From the IMG/VR virus record IMGVR_UViG_3300040944_000011, positions 1 to 36,708 of that record: a stretch of DNA of 36,708 nt; one strand, written 5' to 3'. Below, piece by piece: positions 1-7,415 of the stretch. The DNA is from a virus. The translations under genes were made by a program, and so were the position numbers. The notes below the pieces were generated by a model. The model was not told the DNA's origin and did no database searches. It saw only the letters and a list, made by a program, of their open reading frames with translations. Within the stretch, counting starts at the first letter, position 1, and every line of letters begins with the position of its first letter.

Positions 1-297
1 GTCGTTTCCGCTGGCGTCCAAACATAGCGGGGTGCCTGCCGACCCCGACACTGTTCCCGCCATTTGAACTTTATTCGTATACGTTCCCTGCGAGTTACCA
101 TTGAGCAAATTGGCAAGTCCGCTCGCCGCAGTGGTACCACCCGTGCCGCCCTGGCCTACGAGTAACGGAAAACTAAGGACGAAGCACCCCGAGGTGGTGT
201 CGTTTCCGCTGGCGTCCAAACATAGCGGGGTGCCTGCCGACCCCGACACTGTTCCCGCCATTTGAACTTTATTCGTATACGTTCCCTGCGAGTTACC
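1..297 (-). repeat. 198-bp (66-residue) tandem repeat in fibre gene
   Basis: Bases 1-99 and 199-297 are identical and in the same reading frame. The intervening parts of each 198-bp unit are similar but diverged. The left copy is cut by the window edge, so more copies may follow. Confidence 0.9.
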
Positions 298-801
298 GCT
301 CAAGAGATTTGCGAGTCCTGTGGCGGCGGTAGTCCCCCCGGTTCCTCCCTGAGCAAGGGTTAACGGAAAACTAAATGCCCCTACTCCGGTTGAAAAGAAG
401 GGGGTTCGCAGGGCCGTGTAAGTCACCACGGCATTGCCAGTGATTGCAATCTGGATGTACTTGTGGTTCCCGTTTCCGTAGGCGATAGGCGGGCTGCTCG
501 ATTGAGTTATCTGTGAGGCCGTCCCATAACTCGTCCATGGACCCGAACAGGATACATCGGAGTAATTGAGGGCAACGGTCCAAGTGCCAGACCCGGAGAC
601 AACGCCAACAGAGTGGTAATAGTTGGAGCGTGAAATTGCCGACACATTGGACACCACACCAGGGCATCCAGGGATTTCTCCCGCCCAGCTAGAACTGATT
701 CCGTAGATGACCGTTTGCAGGACAGCCTGTTGCACGGACTGTGCGAACAGAAGTCCCACGTGGGACGCCGCGAGGAGGGATATCAGGGCAAGTTTGCGCA
801 T
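1..801 (-). CDS. Tail-fibre-like protein with Sec signal peptide (3' end missing)
   Basis: Begins at an ATG (799-801) preceded by an AGGAG ribosome site and stays open to the left edge (267 codons seen). The N-terminus, MRKLALISLLAASHVGLLFA, is a typical signal peptide: two positive residues, a hydrophobic core and a small-residue cleavage region before QSVQQ. The middle is Ser/Tyr/Val-rich and probably beta-structured. The visible C-terminal part has two copies of a unit starting near QGGTGGTTAASGLANLL, a glycine/threonine linker common in phage tail fibres and receptor-binding proteins. It is last in a run of structural genes, which fits a fibre or spike. An exported fibre is unusual for a phage with cytoplasmic assembly. 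It could instead be a cell-surface protein made during infection. A virion-related role is likely, the exact role unknown. Confidence 0.75.
   Translation of the reverse strand, partial: MRKLALISLLAASHVGLLFAQSVQQAVLQTVIYGISSSWAGEIPGCPGVVSNVSAISRSNYYHSVGVVSGSGTWTVALNYSDVSCSGPWTSYGTASQITQSSSPPIAYGNGNHKYIQIAITGNAVVTYTALRTPFFSTGVGAFSFPLTLAQGGTGGTTAATGLANLLSGNSQGTYTNKVQMAGTVSGSAGTPLCLDASGNDTTSGCFVLSFPLLVGQGGTGGTTAASGLANLLNGNSQGTYTNKVQMAGTVSGSAGTPLCLDASGND
753..766. promoter_or_regulatory. Dispersed 14-bp palindrome, copy 1 (GTCCCACGTGGGAC)
   Basis: Perfect palindrome inside the signal-peptide region of the leftmost gene, about 35 bp after its start codon. It matches the consensus GTCCMACGTKGGAC found throughout the window. 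Its function is unknown; an operator or stoperator is the simplest idea. Confidence 0.7.
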
Positions 802-851
802 CGGCACTCCTGTCTCACGGCGAGAGGGAAGCGCCTGAAATCAGTATACTT

Positions 852-1595
852 CTATCCTTTATCCTCTGGTAGGGGGATTTCGCCCGTGATGGCTTGGAGT
901 GCCGAGATCGTTTCCCGATACTGCGCATGGGAGAATGCCGCTGCCTGCGCATTCTTCAGTTCATTATCCCCGCTATAGACCCGCTCGTGGATGCCCCAAA
1001 GAAGCCCTACGAGGGCTATGTCGTCCGGCAGCAGGGGAATTGTATCGTTCACCGTCGCCATCTGCGTGTTGGTCTTTCTGGTGCCCACAATGGTCAATCC
1101 CCGGTGCTGATCGGGAGTCCACACCACGCTATTTCCATCCGTGATGCTGAACGAGTCGTATTGCCCATGTGGAGGGTCTGGCTCATTCGGGCCTGGGATG
1201 TAAACAGAGTCGTAGTTTGGAGCCGGAGCCAAGCCGATAGTCTTCGGAGGCAGGTTGTCGGTGTAGTACCCAATGGGTATATCCAACTCGCGCCGCCATC
1301 CTCTTCTCGTGTTGTTCATGTCGGAAACGGTAACTTTCGGCAGCCACCGACCCGCAAGAAAGACCTGCTCGATCGCCATAATGTCGTCAGGGACGGTGTA
1401 GGTCGGGACGCCCGCGAACACCGACATGGTCCACACGCGCTTGATACAGCCGGTTTGTTTGAGGAAATCGAGGAGGGTCAGATTGGCAAGATCCAAGAAT
1501 TGAGCTGGCGTAATGCAACCAAGAACAAGACCGTTTGGTGGATCTTCTAAATAGTCGTAGCAAAGTCGATTATAGATGTCGGTCAGCGTTGCCAT
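852..1595 (-). CDS. Head-tail adaptor-like structural protein
   Basis: A 247-residue protein starting MATLTDIYNRLCYDYLEDPP. The layout is a short helical N-terminus followed by a beta-rich region with YTVPDDIMAIEQVFLAGRWL, and a helical tail. It resembles the connector/adaptor proteins of many podovirus-like phages, which join the portal to the tail. Its ATG overlaps the stop of the upstream gene (TGATG), implying translational coupling. It is the third adaptor-like protein in the window, with those at 1869-2534 and 3611-4789. The assignment rests on overall pattern and position, not on a catalytic motif. Confidence 0.6.
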   Translation of the reverse strand: MATLTDIYNRLCYDYLEDPPNGLVLGCITPAQFLDLANLTLLDFLKQTGCIKRVWTMSVFAGVPTYTVPDDIMAIEQVFLAGRWLPKVTVSDMNNTRRGWRRELDIPIGYYTDNLPPKTIGLAPAPNYDSVYIPGPNEPDPPHGQYDSFSITDGNSVVWTPDQHRGLTIVGTRKTNTQMATVNDTIPLLPDDIALVGLLWGIHERVYSGDNELKNAQAAAFSHAQYRETISALQAITGEIPLPEDKG

Positions 1596-1837
1596 CAGGA
1601 CTCACCTGGTTCGATCTCTCGGCTTTCCTCGATCCGTTCGATCAAGTCGTCGGCCTCTTCCTCAGAACAGTCCGTCGTCTTCCCCCAGCCGTCATAGAAC
1701 CCTTCGTCAGTGAACCAGTGCTCCAATCCTGTTGCATCCGTGAGATGATTCAGAACCTTCCCCAAGGACGCGCTGACGGGAGGCACTAAGGTTAGGATTT
1801 CAATCATTCCGCTTTCCCACTGAACACGCAGCTTCAT
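1595..1837 (-). CDS. Small acidic hypothetical phage protein
   Basis: An 80-residue product, MKLRVQWESGMIEILTLVPP..., with an acidic C-terminus (CSEEEADDLIERIEESREIE). The ATG at 1837 was chosen because GGAG lies about 9 nt upstream and it begins after the upstream gene's stop at 1869. An in-frame ATG at 1852 has no visible ribosome site. The stop overlaps the next start by one base. Function is unknown; the position between two adaptor-like proteins suggests a small virion or assembly factor. Confidence 0.6.
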   Translation of the reverse strand: MKLRVQWESGMIEILTLVPPVSASLGKVLNHLTDATGLEHWFTDEGFYDGWGKTTDCSEEEADDLIERIEESREIEPGES

Positions 1838-1868
1838 GCTGCTTCGCTCCATACTGGAAGTGCTTGCT

Positions 1869-2534
1869 TCACAACGAACCTTTCCCCTCAGCGGGCTCAA
1901 GTTCCTTGGCCAGGAAATAGCGAGGGAATACCACAGACTCATACAGGAGCATCGCTTTTATACCCCGCACGAATTCTTGGTACACAAGGCTGGCCGCATT
2001 GAACGGCGCTCCCACCTCCTTCAACATGATTCTTCCGCGCACATATTTGACTAGTACTTCCGCCAGTTCGTCATTCAGATCCACCACGTCTCCAGCGTTC
2101 ACCAGCGGCGTTATGGGGGCCACTCCCTGGACTTCCAGCAGCCCGCCTCCATTCGCGTCCAAGGGGTGAATCCCGAAGACAGTCAATCCCAAAGGGAACC
2201 AGCGGGCTACCTGACCTTCCCATTGGTTTGAATCCACGGCCCAGTTCCGAAATCTCTGCGCGAGTTTGGCGAGGCTGTATTTTTCCAATTCCTGCTCTTC
2301 GTAGTAAACCTTCGTCGGGATCAAGATACCAGAAGGGATCGAGTAGAGCAGTTGGTTGGCAACGGTGAATCCGGGGACTGGTATGGTGTTCTGGTTCCAG
2401 CCGACCAAAAGGTTAGTGCGTCTAAGGACCTCGTTTAAGATTGACGTGACCTGCGCAGGCACATAGAGGCCAGTGTTATTGTCCAACCCGTCCCATACGA
2501 GTTGCTGAAGCGTACTGAGGGTGAACGTGGGCAC
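1869..2534 (-). CDS. Head-tail adaptor-like structural protein
   Basis: A 221-residue protein beginning with GTG directly after the upstream TAG (TAGGTG), with GAGGA as ribosome site. Sequence: MPTFTLSTLQQLVWDGLDNN, then a central segment in which a long hydrophobic beta stretch (LLYSIPSGILIPTKVYYEEQELEKYSLAKLAQRF) is followed by a helical C-terminus. Architecture matches the 247-residue protein downstream, so the two may be distant paralogues acting at the neck. Specific function is inferred. Confidence 0.55.
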   Translation of the reverse strand: MPTFTLSTLQQLVWDGLDNNTGLYVPAQVTSILNEVLRRTNLLVGWNQNTIPVPGFTVANQLLYSIPSGILIPTKVYYEEQELEKYSLAKLAQRFRNWAVDSNQWEGQVARWFPLGLTVFGIHPLDANGGGLLEVQGVAPITPLVNAGDVVDLNDELAEVLVKYVRGRIMLKEVGAPFNAASLVYQEFVRGIKAMLLYESVVFPRYFLAKELEPAEGKGSL

Positions 2535-2759
2535 CTAATTCCTCACCCCTTCGTAAAGTCCGGGAACATGGTCCGGTTCTGAGTACTCTCGGAGGTCCGC
2601 AGAGTGGTGGATCACTGCTGGCGGATTCAGTTCCTCATCTACGAACGGCAGGCATTGGCAATGTCTTGAGCGAGCATGAACCATCCAGTCATCGACGGGA
2701 ACAATGTGGTTTTCGTTTTCCACAACCCACACTTCCCAACCTGAATTTGACTGGCTCAC
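2535..2759 (-). CDS. Small CxC/HHS phage protein
   Basis: A 74-residue protein (GTG start) with a pattern I associate with a widespread small phage family: a VPVDDWMVHARSRHCQCLP segment followed by VIHHSADLREY. The clustered Cys and His residues (C34, C36, H51-H52) could bind a metal. It abuts the genes on both sides, so it belongs to the operon. No biochemical function is known to me. Confidence 0.6.
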   Translation of the reverse strand: MSQSNSGWEVWVVENENHIVPVDDWMVHARSRHCQCLPFVDEELNPPAVIHHSADLREYSEPDHVPGLYEGVRN

Positions 2760-2765
2760 GTAGGC

Positions 2766-2984
2766 TCACCGCCTTGTTGCGCCGCGCTTCCTTTTCCGGT
2801 GCTGCGCCGCCCGCTTGAAGTTCTCGGCCATAACAGCCTTACGCTTTGCTAGCCCACCCTTGCGTTTCGCTGCCGCGATCTTGGAACGAGTCGCCTTACC
2901 AAAGCTCCCAACGGTTCCGCGTTTCTCCATGGATTCGCGGGCTGCCTGCATCCACTTGCCGCGCTTCTTGCTCTTGCGTGCCAT
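2766..2984 (-). CDS. Very basic small protein, possible nucleic-acid binder
   Basis: A 72-residue protein extremely rich in Lys and Arg: MARKSKKRGKWMQAARESME..., with GSFGKATRSKIAAAKRKGGLAKRKA in the middle and an RKRKRGATRR tail. A GGGAGG site lies 4 nt before the ATG. Similar short basic proteins occur in many phages and may condense or neutralise DNA in the virion. It is the largest of several KR-rich proteins here (others at 23767, 23922 and 26409). DNA binding is inferred from charge only. Confidence 0.65.
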   Translation of the reverse strand: MARKSKKRGKWMQAARESMEKRGTVGSFGKATRSKIAAAKRKGGLAKRKAVMAENFKRAAQHRKRKRGATRR

Positions 2985-3017
2985 GCTTCCTCCCTGATCT
3001 CACGGCAGTTCAGAGAG

Positions 3018-3296
3018 TCAATCACAGACCGAATCGCCGCTCCTAAAGGTCCCTCCGCCGCGAGTCTTTCGTTTTGCCATGACGCCGATAGCCTTCCAGT
3101 CATGTTTGCGTTGCTTGATTTCGGCGTCGGTAGGCGGAGTCCAATGGCCAAGTTGAGCAGGGCCGTTGAATATCACCTTGTCTCGGTCCTCGATCCGTTG
3201 CTTGGCTTGCATCGCCGCCTGGTCTGGTCCTTTCAGATTCTTGCCGTAAAGCGGCGTCAGATGGCTGATGTGCCGTTCGAAATTTGCTTGTCCCAT
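3018..3296 (-). CDS. Hypothetical phage protein
   Basis: A 92-residue charged protein, MGQANFERHISHLTPLYGKN..., with an AGAGG site upstream of the ATG. The central segment is lysine-rich and helical, followed by WTPPTDAEIKQRKHDW. It fills the gap between two confident genes in the operon. I do not recognise a family. Confidence 0.5.
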   Translation of the reverse strand: MGQANFERHISHLTPLYGKNLKGPDQAAMQAKQRIEDRDKVIFNGPAQLGHWTPPTDAEIKQRKHDWKAIGVMAKRKTRGGGTFRSGDSVCD

Positions 3297-3301
3297 AATG
3301 G

Positions 3302-3565
3302 TTATCCTCTTTCCGATGTCCCCAGCGCACGCAAGACGTAAACGGCTTCGTCGGCCATGTAGTGCTTAGCCATAAATGCTGCCAGTCGATTGGCTATCGT
3401 CCCGATGCTTTCCGAAGCGACTCCATTTACATAGGGGATTCTCTTTATCCCTCGGCGATTAGGCATAGCCACCAATTGGGACATGGCCCGACTGTCGGTA
3501 CGGATGTAGCGGTACTTTTCGTTCTCGGCAACCGTTTCCGATTTACACTCCGCGCTTCGTCCCAC
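3302..3565 (-). CDS. Hypothetical phage protein
   Basis: An 87-residue product with GTG start and an ideal AGGAGG six bases upstream. The C-terminal half (SIGTIANRLAAFMAKHYMADEAVYVLRAL) is predicted helical. The GTG lies inside a copy of the dispersed palindrome (3559-3572), so a factor bound there could also affect initiation. No family is recognised. Confidence 0.55.
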   Translation of the reverse strand: MGRSAECKSETVAENEKYRYIRTDSRAMSQLVAMPNRRGIKRIPYVNGVASESIGTIANRLAAFMAKHYMADEAVYVLRALGTSERG

Positions 3566-3572
3566 GTTGAAC
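3559..3572. promoter_or_regulatory. Dispersed palindrome, one mismatch, over a start codon
   Basis: GTCCCACGTTGAAC differs from the consensus at one position. It spans the GTG start of the gene ending at 3302. Confidence 0.5.
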
Positions 3573-3610
3573 CTCCTAACTTGATTGTACCGAAACGCAC
3601 GACACGGCTC

Positions 3611-4789
3611 CTAGTACGCACCCGGTTGATAGGCTGCATGATTGACATACCAGTTCCACGTCGGAGCGAATTGATTCATCTGTAATCTGTAATCCTGAAG
3701 GTCAGTAAGATAACGACCCTGATCGCTCTGGATCGCATTTTCCATCAGGCGCTCGAATTCTTTTTCCCAATACATCGCTCCCTGCGGATCATTAAAAGGG
3801 TCCTTTGATCTGTCGTTGGGGATGACACGAGTCCGAAGACAATCAGCCACGGCTCCGGCGATAAAGATTTGCGGGTTAAGAAACGGAGGGAGCATGTCAT
3901 TTGGCTGTTTTAGAGTAGGCCACCCGTCTTCGTACACAACCCCGATACCGTATGCGCCGGTTTGTATCGGCCAGATGGCCCACTGCATACAACCACCTGG
4001 GTCTGGAGGCATACTTATCAGTTCCTCCGGGTTTCCGCCCTGCTGTAGTTGAGGATCTTGGAATGCTAGCCAGTCGCTAGTCTTCCCTATCCCGACCACG
4101 TTCCCCGCGATCGCATCGTAAGCGTACAACATTCGTCTGGCCGTTGAACTCGGGATCGTTGATCCGGCAGGTATAGGCTTAGCGTAAAGCATGAAAATGT
4201 AGTACGTGATCCCCGTCTGTGGAACCCCACCATACGGCATGTCCGTTTGAAGCGTTGTACTTGAAGTCACTGCTTGAACGGTCGGCACGTATGTTCCAGT
4301 GTTCAACTGAAGCCCCGCCAAACTCGATGCCTGCAACGTCACGCCAGTTGCGTGAGGATATTGGCAATACGCCGTGAATTTATTTCCCCTGATGCTCTGG
4401 ACACTAATTACTTCGGTGCTCGCGGGAGTTCCCTGATCCAGCAGGAGATACATGCCCTGGTTAATCCCGGTAAGCGAACCTGGTTGAATTTCCACGTACC
4501 CCGGTGAGTCGGTGATCGGAGTCGCCAAGACCGTATTCACAGCGTCGTTTACTGGCCAGTTCGTCCCAACCCCCACAACTTGATTAGAGCCTGAGGTGAG
4601 AGTCAGAGTCCCTCCGTCGTTATACTGGGCGGGGACCACCATGATCCCCATACGCATCAGGTCCGACCAGTTATGCGCATCAACTACATTGGAGATTCTG
4701 CGATTGATGAGATTCTTGACTAGCGTTTCTGGACGGGGACAGATTTCCCTGACTTGGCCCTGCGCATCCCATAGCGAGATTCCCGACAT
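3611..4789 (-). CDS. Large adaptor / virion structural protein
   Basis: A 392-residue protein (ATG with AAGGAAG upstream). The N-terminal ~55 residues are helical (ETLVKNLINRRISNVVDAHNW). Then comes a beta insertion containing DGGTLTLTSGSNQVVGVGTNW, and a C-terminal helical part with the KEFERLMENAIQSDQGRYLTDL region. Helical ends with a beta domain between fit phage neck or adaptor proteins, and it sits in the same gene block as two smaller adaptor-like proteins. A stopper or tail-hub role is equally possible. Confidence 0.55.
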   Translation of the reverse strand: MSGISLWDAQGQVREICPRPETLVKNLINRRISNVVDAHNWSDLMRMGIMVVPAQYNDGGTLTLTSGSNQVVGVGTNWPVNDAVNTVLATPITDSPGYVEIQPGSLTGINQGMYLLLDQGTPASTEVISVQSIRGNKFTAYCQYPHATGVTLQASSLAGLQLNTGTYVPTVQAVTSSTTLQTDMPYGGVPQTGITYYIFMLYAKPIPAGSTIPSSTARRMLYAYDAIAGNVVGIGKTSDWLAFQDPQLQQGGNPEELISMPPDPGGCMQWAIWPIQTGAYGIGVVYEDGWPTLKQPNDMLPPFLNPQIFIAGAVADCLRTRVIPNDRSKDPFNDPQGAMYWEKEFERLMENAIQSDQGRYLTDLQDYRLQMNQFAPTWNWYVNHAAYQPGAY

Positions 4790-4792
4790 CGG

Positions 4793-5077
4793 TTACTTCC
4801 TTGGGGGCCAAAACCACTTCCCCGGTTCGGGGGATTCGGAATACTGAACTGAAGTTTTCCAAACCAGCCCAAGAGGTTGCGGGGTGGCGCTCGCGTAGCT
4901 GTAGAACCCGTTGTTGGACCAGTCGGGGAAGACGCTCAGGTTGACCGTTCCTGTGTCTTGGACCACGGATACCACCATGGCCGCGACTACTTCTCCGGCA
5001 TGATGTTTCTGGTCCGGCCTGAGGTCCTGTTCTTGAATGCAATAGTAAACGATCCGTCCGATGACCAGCCCGTCCAT
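4793..5077 (-). CDS. Conserved small phage protein (WxWP C-terminus)
   Basis: A 94-residue protein, MDGLVIGRIVYYCIQEQDLR..., with VVAAMVVSVVQDTGTVNLSVF in the middle and a PGKWFWPPRK ending. I associate this pattern (GRIVHY start, a central VNLxVFPD strand, GxWHWP end) with a very common phage protein of unknown function. GGAG lies about 6 nt before the ATG. Small beta-barrel fold is likely; the role is not established. Confidence 0.65.
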   Translation of the reverse strand: MDGLVIGRIVYYCIQEQDLRPDQKHHAGEVVAAMVVSVVQDTGTVNLSVFPDWSNNGFYSYASATPQPLGLVWKTSVQYSESPEPGKWFWPPRK

Positions 5078-5126
5078 TGAATACTCCTAAGCGAAGCGTA
5101 TCACTAATTTACAGGGAAATGAAGGG

Positions 5127-5140
5127 GCCCAACGTGGGAC
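5127..5140. promoter_or_regulatory. Dispersed palindrome, one mismatch, in gene gap
   Basis: GCCCAACGTGGGAC lies in the short gap between the genes at 5140-5328 and 4793-5077. It has one departure from the consensus. Confidence 0.5.
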
Positions 5141-5328
5141 TATAAGCCTTTGTCGAACATCGCTGGGTTTACTTTCCTGTCTCCAGAAGGCTTATGCCAT
5201 GGTCCATCAGGTGAGCGGTCCTTTAATCTCCGCCATGCTCCACACACGTAACACCACATCGCTAAACCTCCAAGGATAATCCAGCAGTTCCTTTCGTGAC
5301 GACAATACTGCCTTCTCCTGCAAGCCAT
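5140..5328 (-). CDS. Small Cys-rich, putative zinc-binding protein
   Basis: A 62-residue product. The ATG at 5328 is preferred over an in-frame TTG further up because AGGGG is five bases before it. Cysteines at C3, C9, C15, C27 and C30 include a WCYVCGAWRR knuckle, which suggests a zinc-stabilised mini-domain; the ILGGLAMWCYV stretch is hydrophobic but short. Function unknown. Confidence 0.55.
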   Translation of the reverse strand: MACRRRQYCRHERNCWIILGGLAMWCYVCGAWRRLKDRSPDGPWHKPSGDRKVNPAMFDKGL

Positions 5329-5363
5329 ATTATCCCCTGCCAAACGCGCGTACCCCTTGAAGA

Positions 5364-5645
5364 CTACTCCACGAAGCCGTAGAGTGGTTCAATTTTGACG
5401 TTCAAGGCGTTCTGAAACGTCCCAGTCGCTTTGCCACCTGCTCCGTAGATAGCGCTCTGGTAACCTCCCGCCGTCACAGCGACGGCGGAACTTGGATCTT
5501 GCGCTGCAAGACACGCCGCGATCAGCGCCGCCGCCGCCTGTCTGACTGTTTCTTCTGGCTCGACACACGGGTTCTTGGCGAACTGCGTGGCGAGTTTGGC
5601 AGCTACCGGAATTGGTCTGCCAACACTGCTTACTCCCCAAGACAT
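5364..5645 (-). CDS. Hypothetical phage protein
   Basis: A 93-residue protein, MSWGVSSVGRPIPVAAKLAT..., with AGGAG seven bases before the ATG at 5645. A longer in-frame version exists but lacks a ribosome site. It has an alanine-rich helix (EETVRQAAAALIAACLAAQD) and a glycine-rich C-terminus. This pattern is common in small phage structural-region proteins. No function assigned. Confidence 0.6.
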   Translation of the reverse strand: MSWGVSSVGRPIPVAAKLATQFAKNPCVEPEETVRQAAAALIAACLAAQDPSSAVAVTAGGYQSAIYGAGGKATGTFQNALNVKIEPLYGFVE

Positions 5646-5664
5646 ATTGTTTCTCCTTTGTTTT

Positions 5665-6030
5665 TTAGATGCTCCTGCCGATGCCCGGGATAACCCCACT
5701 GAACTCCGGCAAGACCTTTCCGTCTCCTTCCATCATTGCCCACAAATGCAAACAGTGCGCATGGATGTTGACGTAATTCTCCTCTGGCGGGAAGACCGCG
5801 TAAGCATAGAGGTCACTGCCTATAAAAGCGTTCTTGATCTTCACGGTGTCATCGTGGTTTGGTGTCCAAGACTTGCGAGAATAAGACACATGTAGCCATT
5901 GGCGACCATCCTCTTTCTCTTCGCAGTCCACCAGGACCCGTAACCCGCCATCTTTCTCGCGAACGGCATAGCCGTCTCCCCACTTCTGGATGACCTCCCA
6001 TCCTTTTGGGCACTCGAATTTCCAGTCCAA
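5665..6030 (-). CDS. DUF7694-like conserved phage protein
   Basis: About 121 residues. Recognisable segments are WLHVSYSRKSWTPNHDD, VKIKNAFIGSDLYAYAVFPP, and YVNIHAHCLHLWAMMEGDG-KVLPEF. They match a widespread phage family (DUF7694, from memory) with an HVS motif, a VNIHPxCLHLW motif and a DF ending. No ATG is available. The TTG at 6030 follows a GGGGG tract by seven bases and falls inside a palindrome copy. Starts further upstream would overlap the glycosyltransferase gene. Function is unknown. Confidence 0.65.
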   Translation of the reverse strand: MDWKFECPKGWEVIQKWGDGYAVREKDGGLRVLVDCEEKEDGRQWLHVSYSRKSWTPNHDDTVKIKNAFIGSDLYAYAVFPPEENYVNIHAHCLHLWAMMEGDGKVLPEFSGVIPGIGRSI

Positions 6031-6038
6031 CGTGGGAC
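6025..6038. promoter_or_regulatory. Dispersed 14-bp palindrome, copy 2 (GTCCAACGTGGGAC)
   Basis: Exact match to GTCCMACGTKGGAC at the junction between the glycosyltransferase stop (6042) and the next gene's probable TTG start (6030). Confidence 0.7.
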
Positions 6039-6041
6039 CCC

Positions 6042-6743
6042 CTATCTCTTTCCGATCACCATCTCCCCACCTGTGGGGATCGGCATCGTCTGCACGGCGC
6101 TTCGATCGTAGTCTGCATTCGTGACCTTGTGGGTTCGCAAATGGTAACTCTCGATTAGGGGAGAGATGTAGGTCTTGATCCCCAACCTCCGCAGGCGTAT
6201 AAAGAGCGAGAAGTCCTCGGACCATTGGCCGATGATGTCGAACGGCTGTTCCCCTAATTCGTTCTGAATCCGGTCGAATACCCGGCGTTTTACCAACAGG
6301 CATCCGGCCCCCACACACGATACTTGCTGGAGCATGGCGTTCCAGTCCAGTTCCGCGATGGTCACGAAGCCTTGGGTTTCTTCGTTCCAATGAAAGGCCA
6401 CTGGGAGGTGAGGGTAGACCTTGTACCTATAGAGGGCCGAAAGCACTTCCACATCGCACTTCTTCATCAACTGAATCATACGAACCGCGATGTCGGGGTC
6501 AAAAGCATGATCGGTATCCAACATCAGCAGCCAGTCTCCCATCATCCCCTTCACAAGCTGATTTCTCGCGGAGGAATGGTAAGAAGTGCTCGGGGCCATC
6601 AAGTGAACATACTCACCGGGCTTACAAAGGAACTCGGAGTCGAACTGTATCATTTGGGCAAGGGACCAGCAGAACTCCCACGGCACCGAGGGAACGGATC
6701 CCATGATCCCAAGGGTCCCAATCGGCTTATTCATCAGCAGCAT
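6042..6743 (-). CDS. Glycosyltransferase, GT-A fold
   Basis: A 233-residue protein. The motif LMLDTDHAFDPDIAVRMI (from about residue 72) carries a DxD (D-T-D) for metal and nucleotide-sugar binding. Later segments WSEDFSLFIRLRRLG and the GAGCLLVKRRVFD region match the acceptor side of small phage and bacterial GT-A enzymes. It likely transfers a sugar from a nucleotide-sugar donor in the cytoplasm. It is one of four glycosyltransferase modules between 6 and 10 kb. Acceptors could be host surface glycan, virion protein or modified DNA; the sequence does not decide. Confidence 0.75.
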   Translation of the reverse strand: MLLMNKPIGTLGIMGSVPSVPWEFCWSLAQMIQFDSEFLCKPGEYVHLMAPSTSYHSSARNQLVKGMMGDWLLMLDTDHAFDPDIAVRMIQLMKKCDVEVLSALYRYKVYPHLPVAFHWNEETQGFVTIAELDWNAMLQQVSCVGAGCLLVKRRVFDRIQNELGEQPFDIIGQWSEDFSLFIRLRRLGIKTYISPLIESYHLRTHKVTNADYDRSAVQTMPIPTGGEMVIGKR

Positions 6744-6746
6744 GGT

Positions 6747-7415
6747 TCACTCCAGTGGCGGCAGGTCTTCGTGCTCAAATCGTTCAATCTGTTGTTTGGA
6801 CCACTCCGGGTCATACAGATGACGGAAGGGGTGCTCCCAAAACGCATCATGGTTTAAAGCCACGGCGGGGTTGTCGATCAGATTCCAGAATTTCCACCCC
6901 CGCTTGCTCGCCCGAAACGCGACGCTTTGATTGTCGCAAGCCCATTTCTGGTCCATGCGCTCATCGAACCCGCCGATGTCCTTCAATGCCTTCAGTGGTG
7001 CCGCTGCCCAATCGGCCTCCCAGTTCATCCAATGCGGTTCACCGCGATTTTCAGATCTCCACTCTTTGACTAAGGGTGTCTTGTAGAACATCTTCCCGTT
7101 CATCTCCCAATACCCAGGAGCCTTCGGGACAGGGGCGGTGAAGAAGTACCCCGACATGGATCTGAATGCCTCAACAAACTTCTGAAGTCCGTCGCGCTCA
7201 AACCAGAGCCAGTCCTCAGCTACCACCACCAGTTTCCCGCGCGCCCTACGGAGCATCGAGTTGAATGCGGCGTTGAGCCGATGCTCTTTTCCGCTGTCGA
7301 TCTCCACCAGCCATTCAAAATCTTGGCACGTCTGATCCTTCAGGGATTGCTCGATGGGCCGAAGGGCCTGAAGCCCCCTAATTGTGGGGCTGAGAACACT
7401 GACCAGAGGCGTCAT
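6747..7415 (-). CDS. Glycosyltransferase family 2
   Basis: A 222-residue protein. VSVLSPTIRGLQALRPIEQSL and the following FEWLVEIDSG form the first Rossmann half typical of GT2. VVVAEDWLWF probably supplies the acidic metal-binding site, and DIGGFDERMDQKWACDNQSV matches the GGFDE...D acceptor segment. Its ATG overlaps the stop of the HAD gene upstream by one base (TAATG), so it is co-translated with the cassette. No membrane segment is seen. Donor and acceptor unknown. Confidence 0.75.
   Translation of the reverse strand: MTPLVSVLSPTIRGLQALRPIEQSLKDQTCQDFEWLVEIDSGKEHRLNAAFNSMLRRARGKLVVVAEDWLWFERDGLQKFVEAFRSMSGYFFTAPVPKAPGYWEMNGKMFYKTPLVKEWRSENRGEPHWMNWEADWAAAPLKALKDIGGFDERMDQKWACDNQSVAFRASKRGWKFWNLIDNPAVALNHDAFWEHPFRHLYDPEWSKQQIERFEHEDLPPLE

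Noticed and set aside
894-1550. Plus-strand 218-residue ORF opposite the adaptor gene
   Set aside because: Shadow frame with no ribosome site and a random-looking sequence; the minus frame is coupled to its neighbours.
6030-6390. N-terminal extension of the DUF7694-like gene
   Set aside because: It would overlap the glycosyltransferase by more than 300 bp, and the extra sequence is Arg-rich out-of-frame translation.
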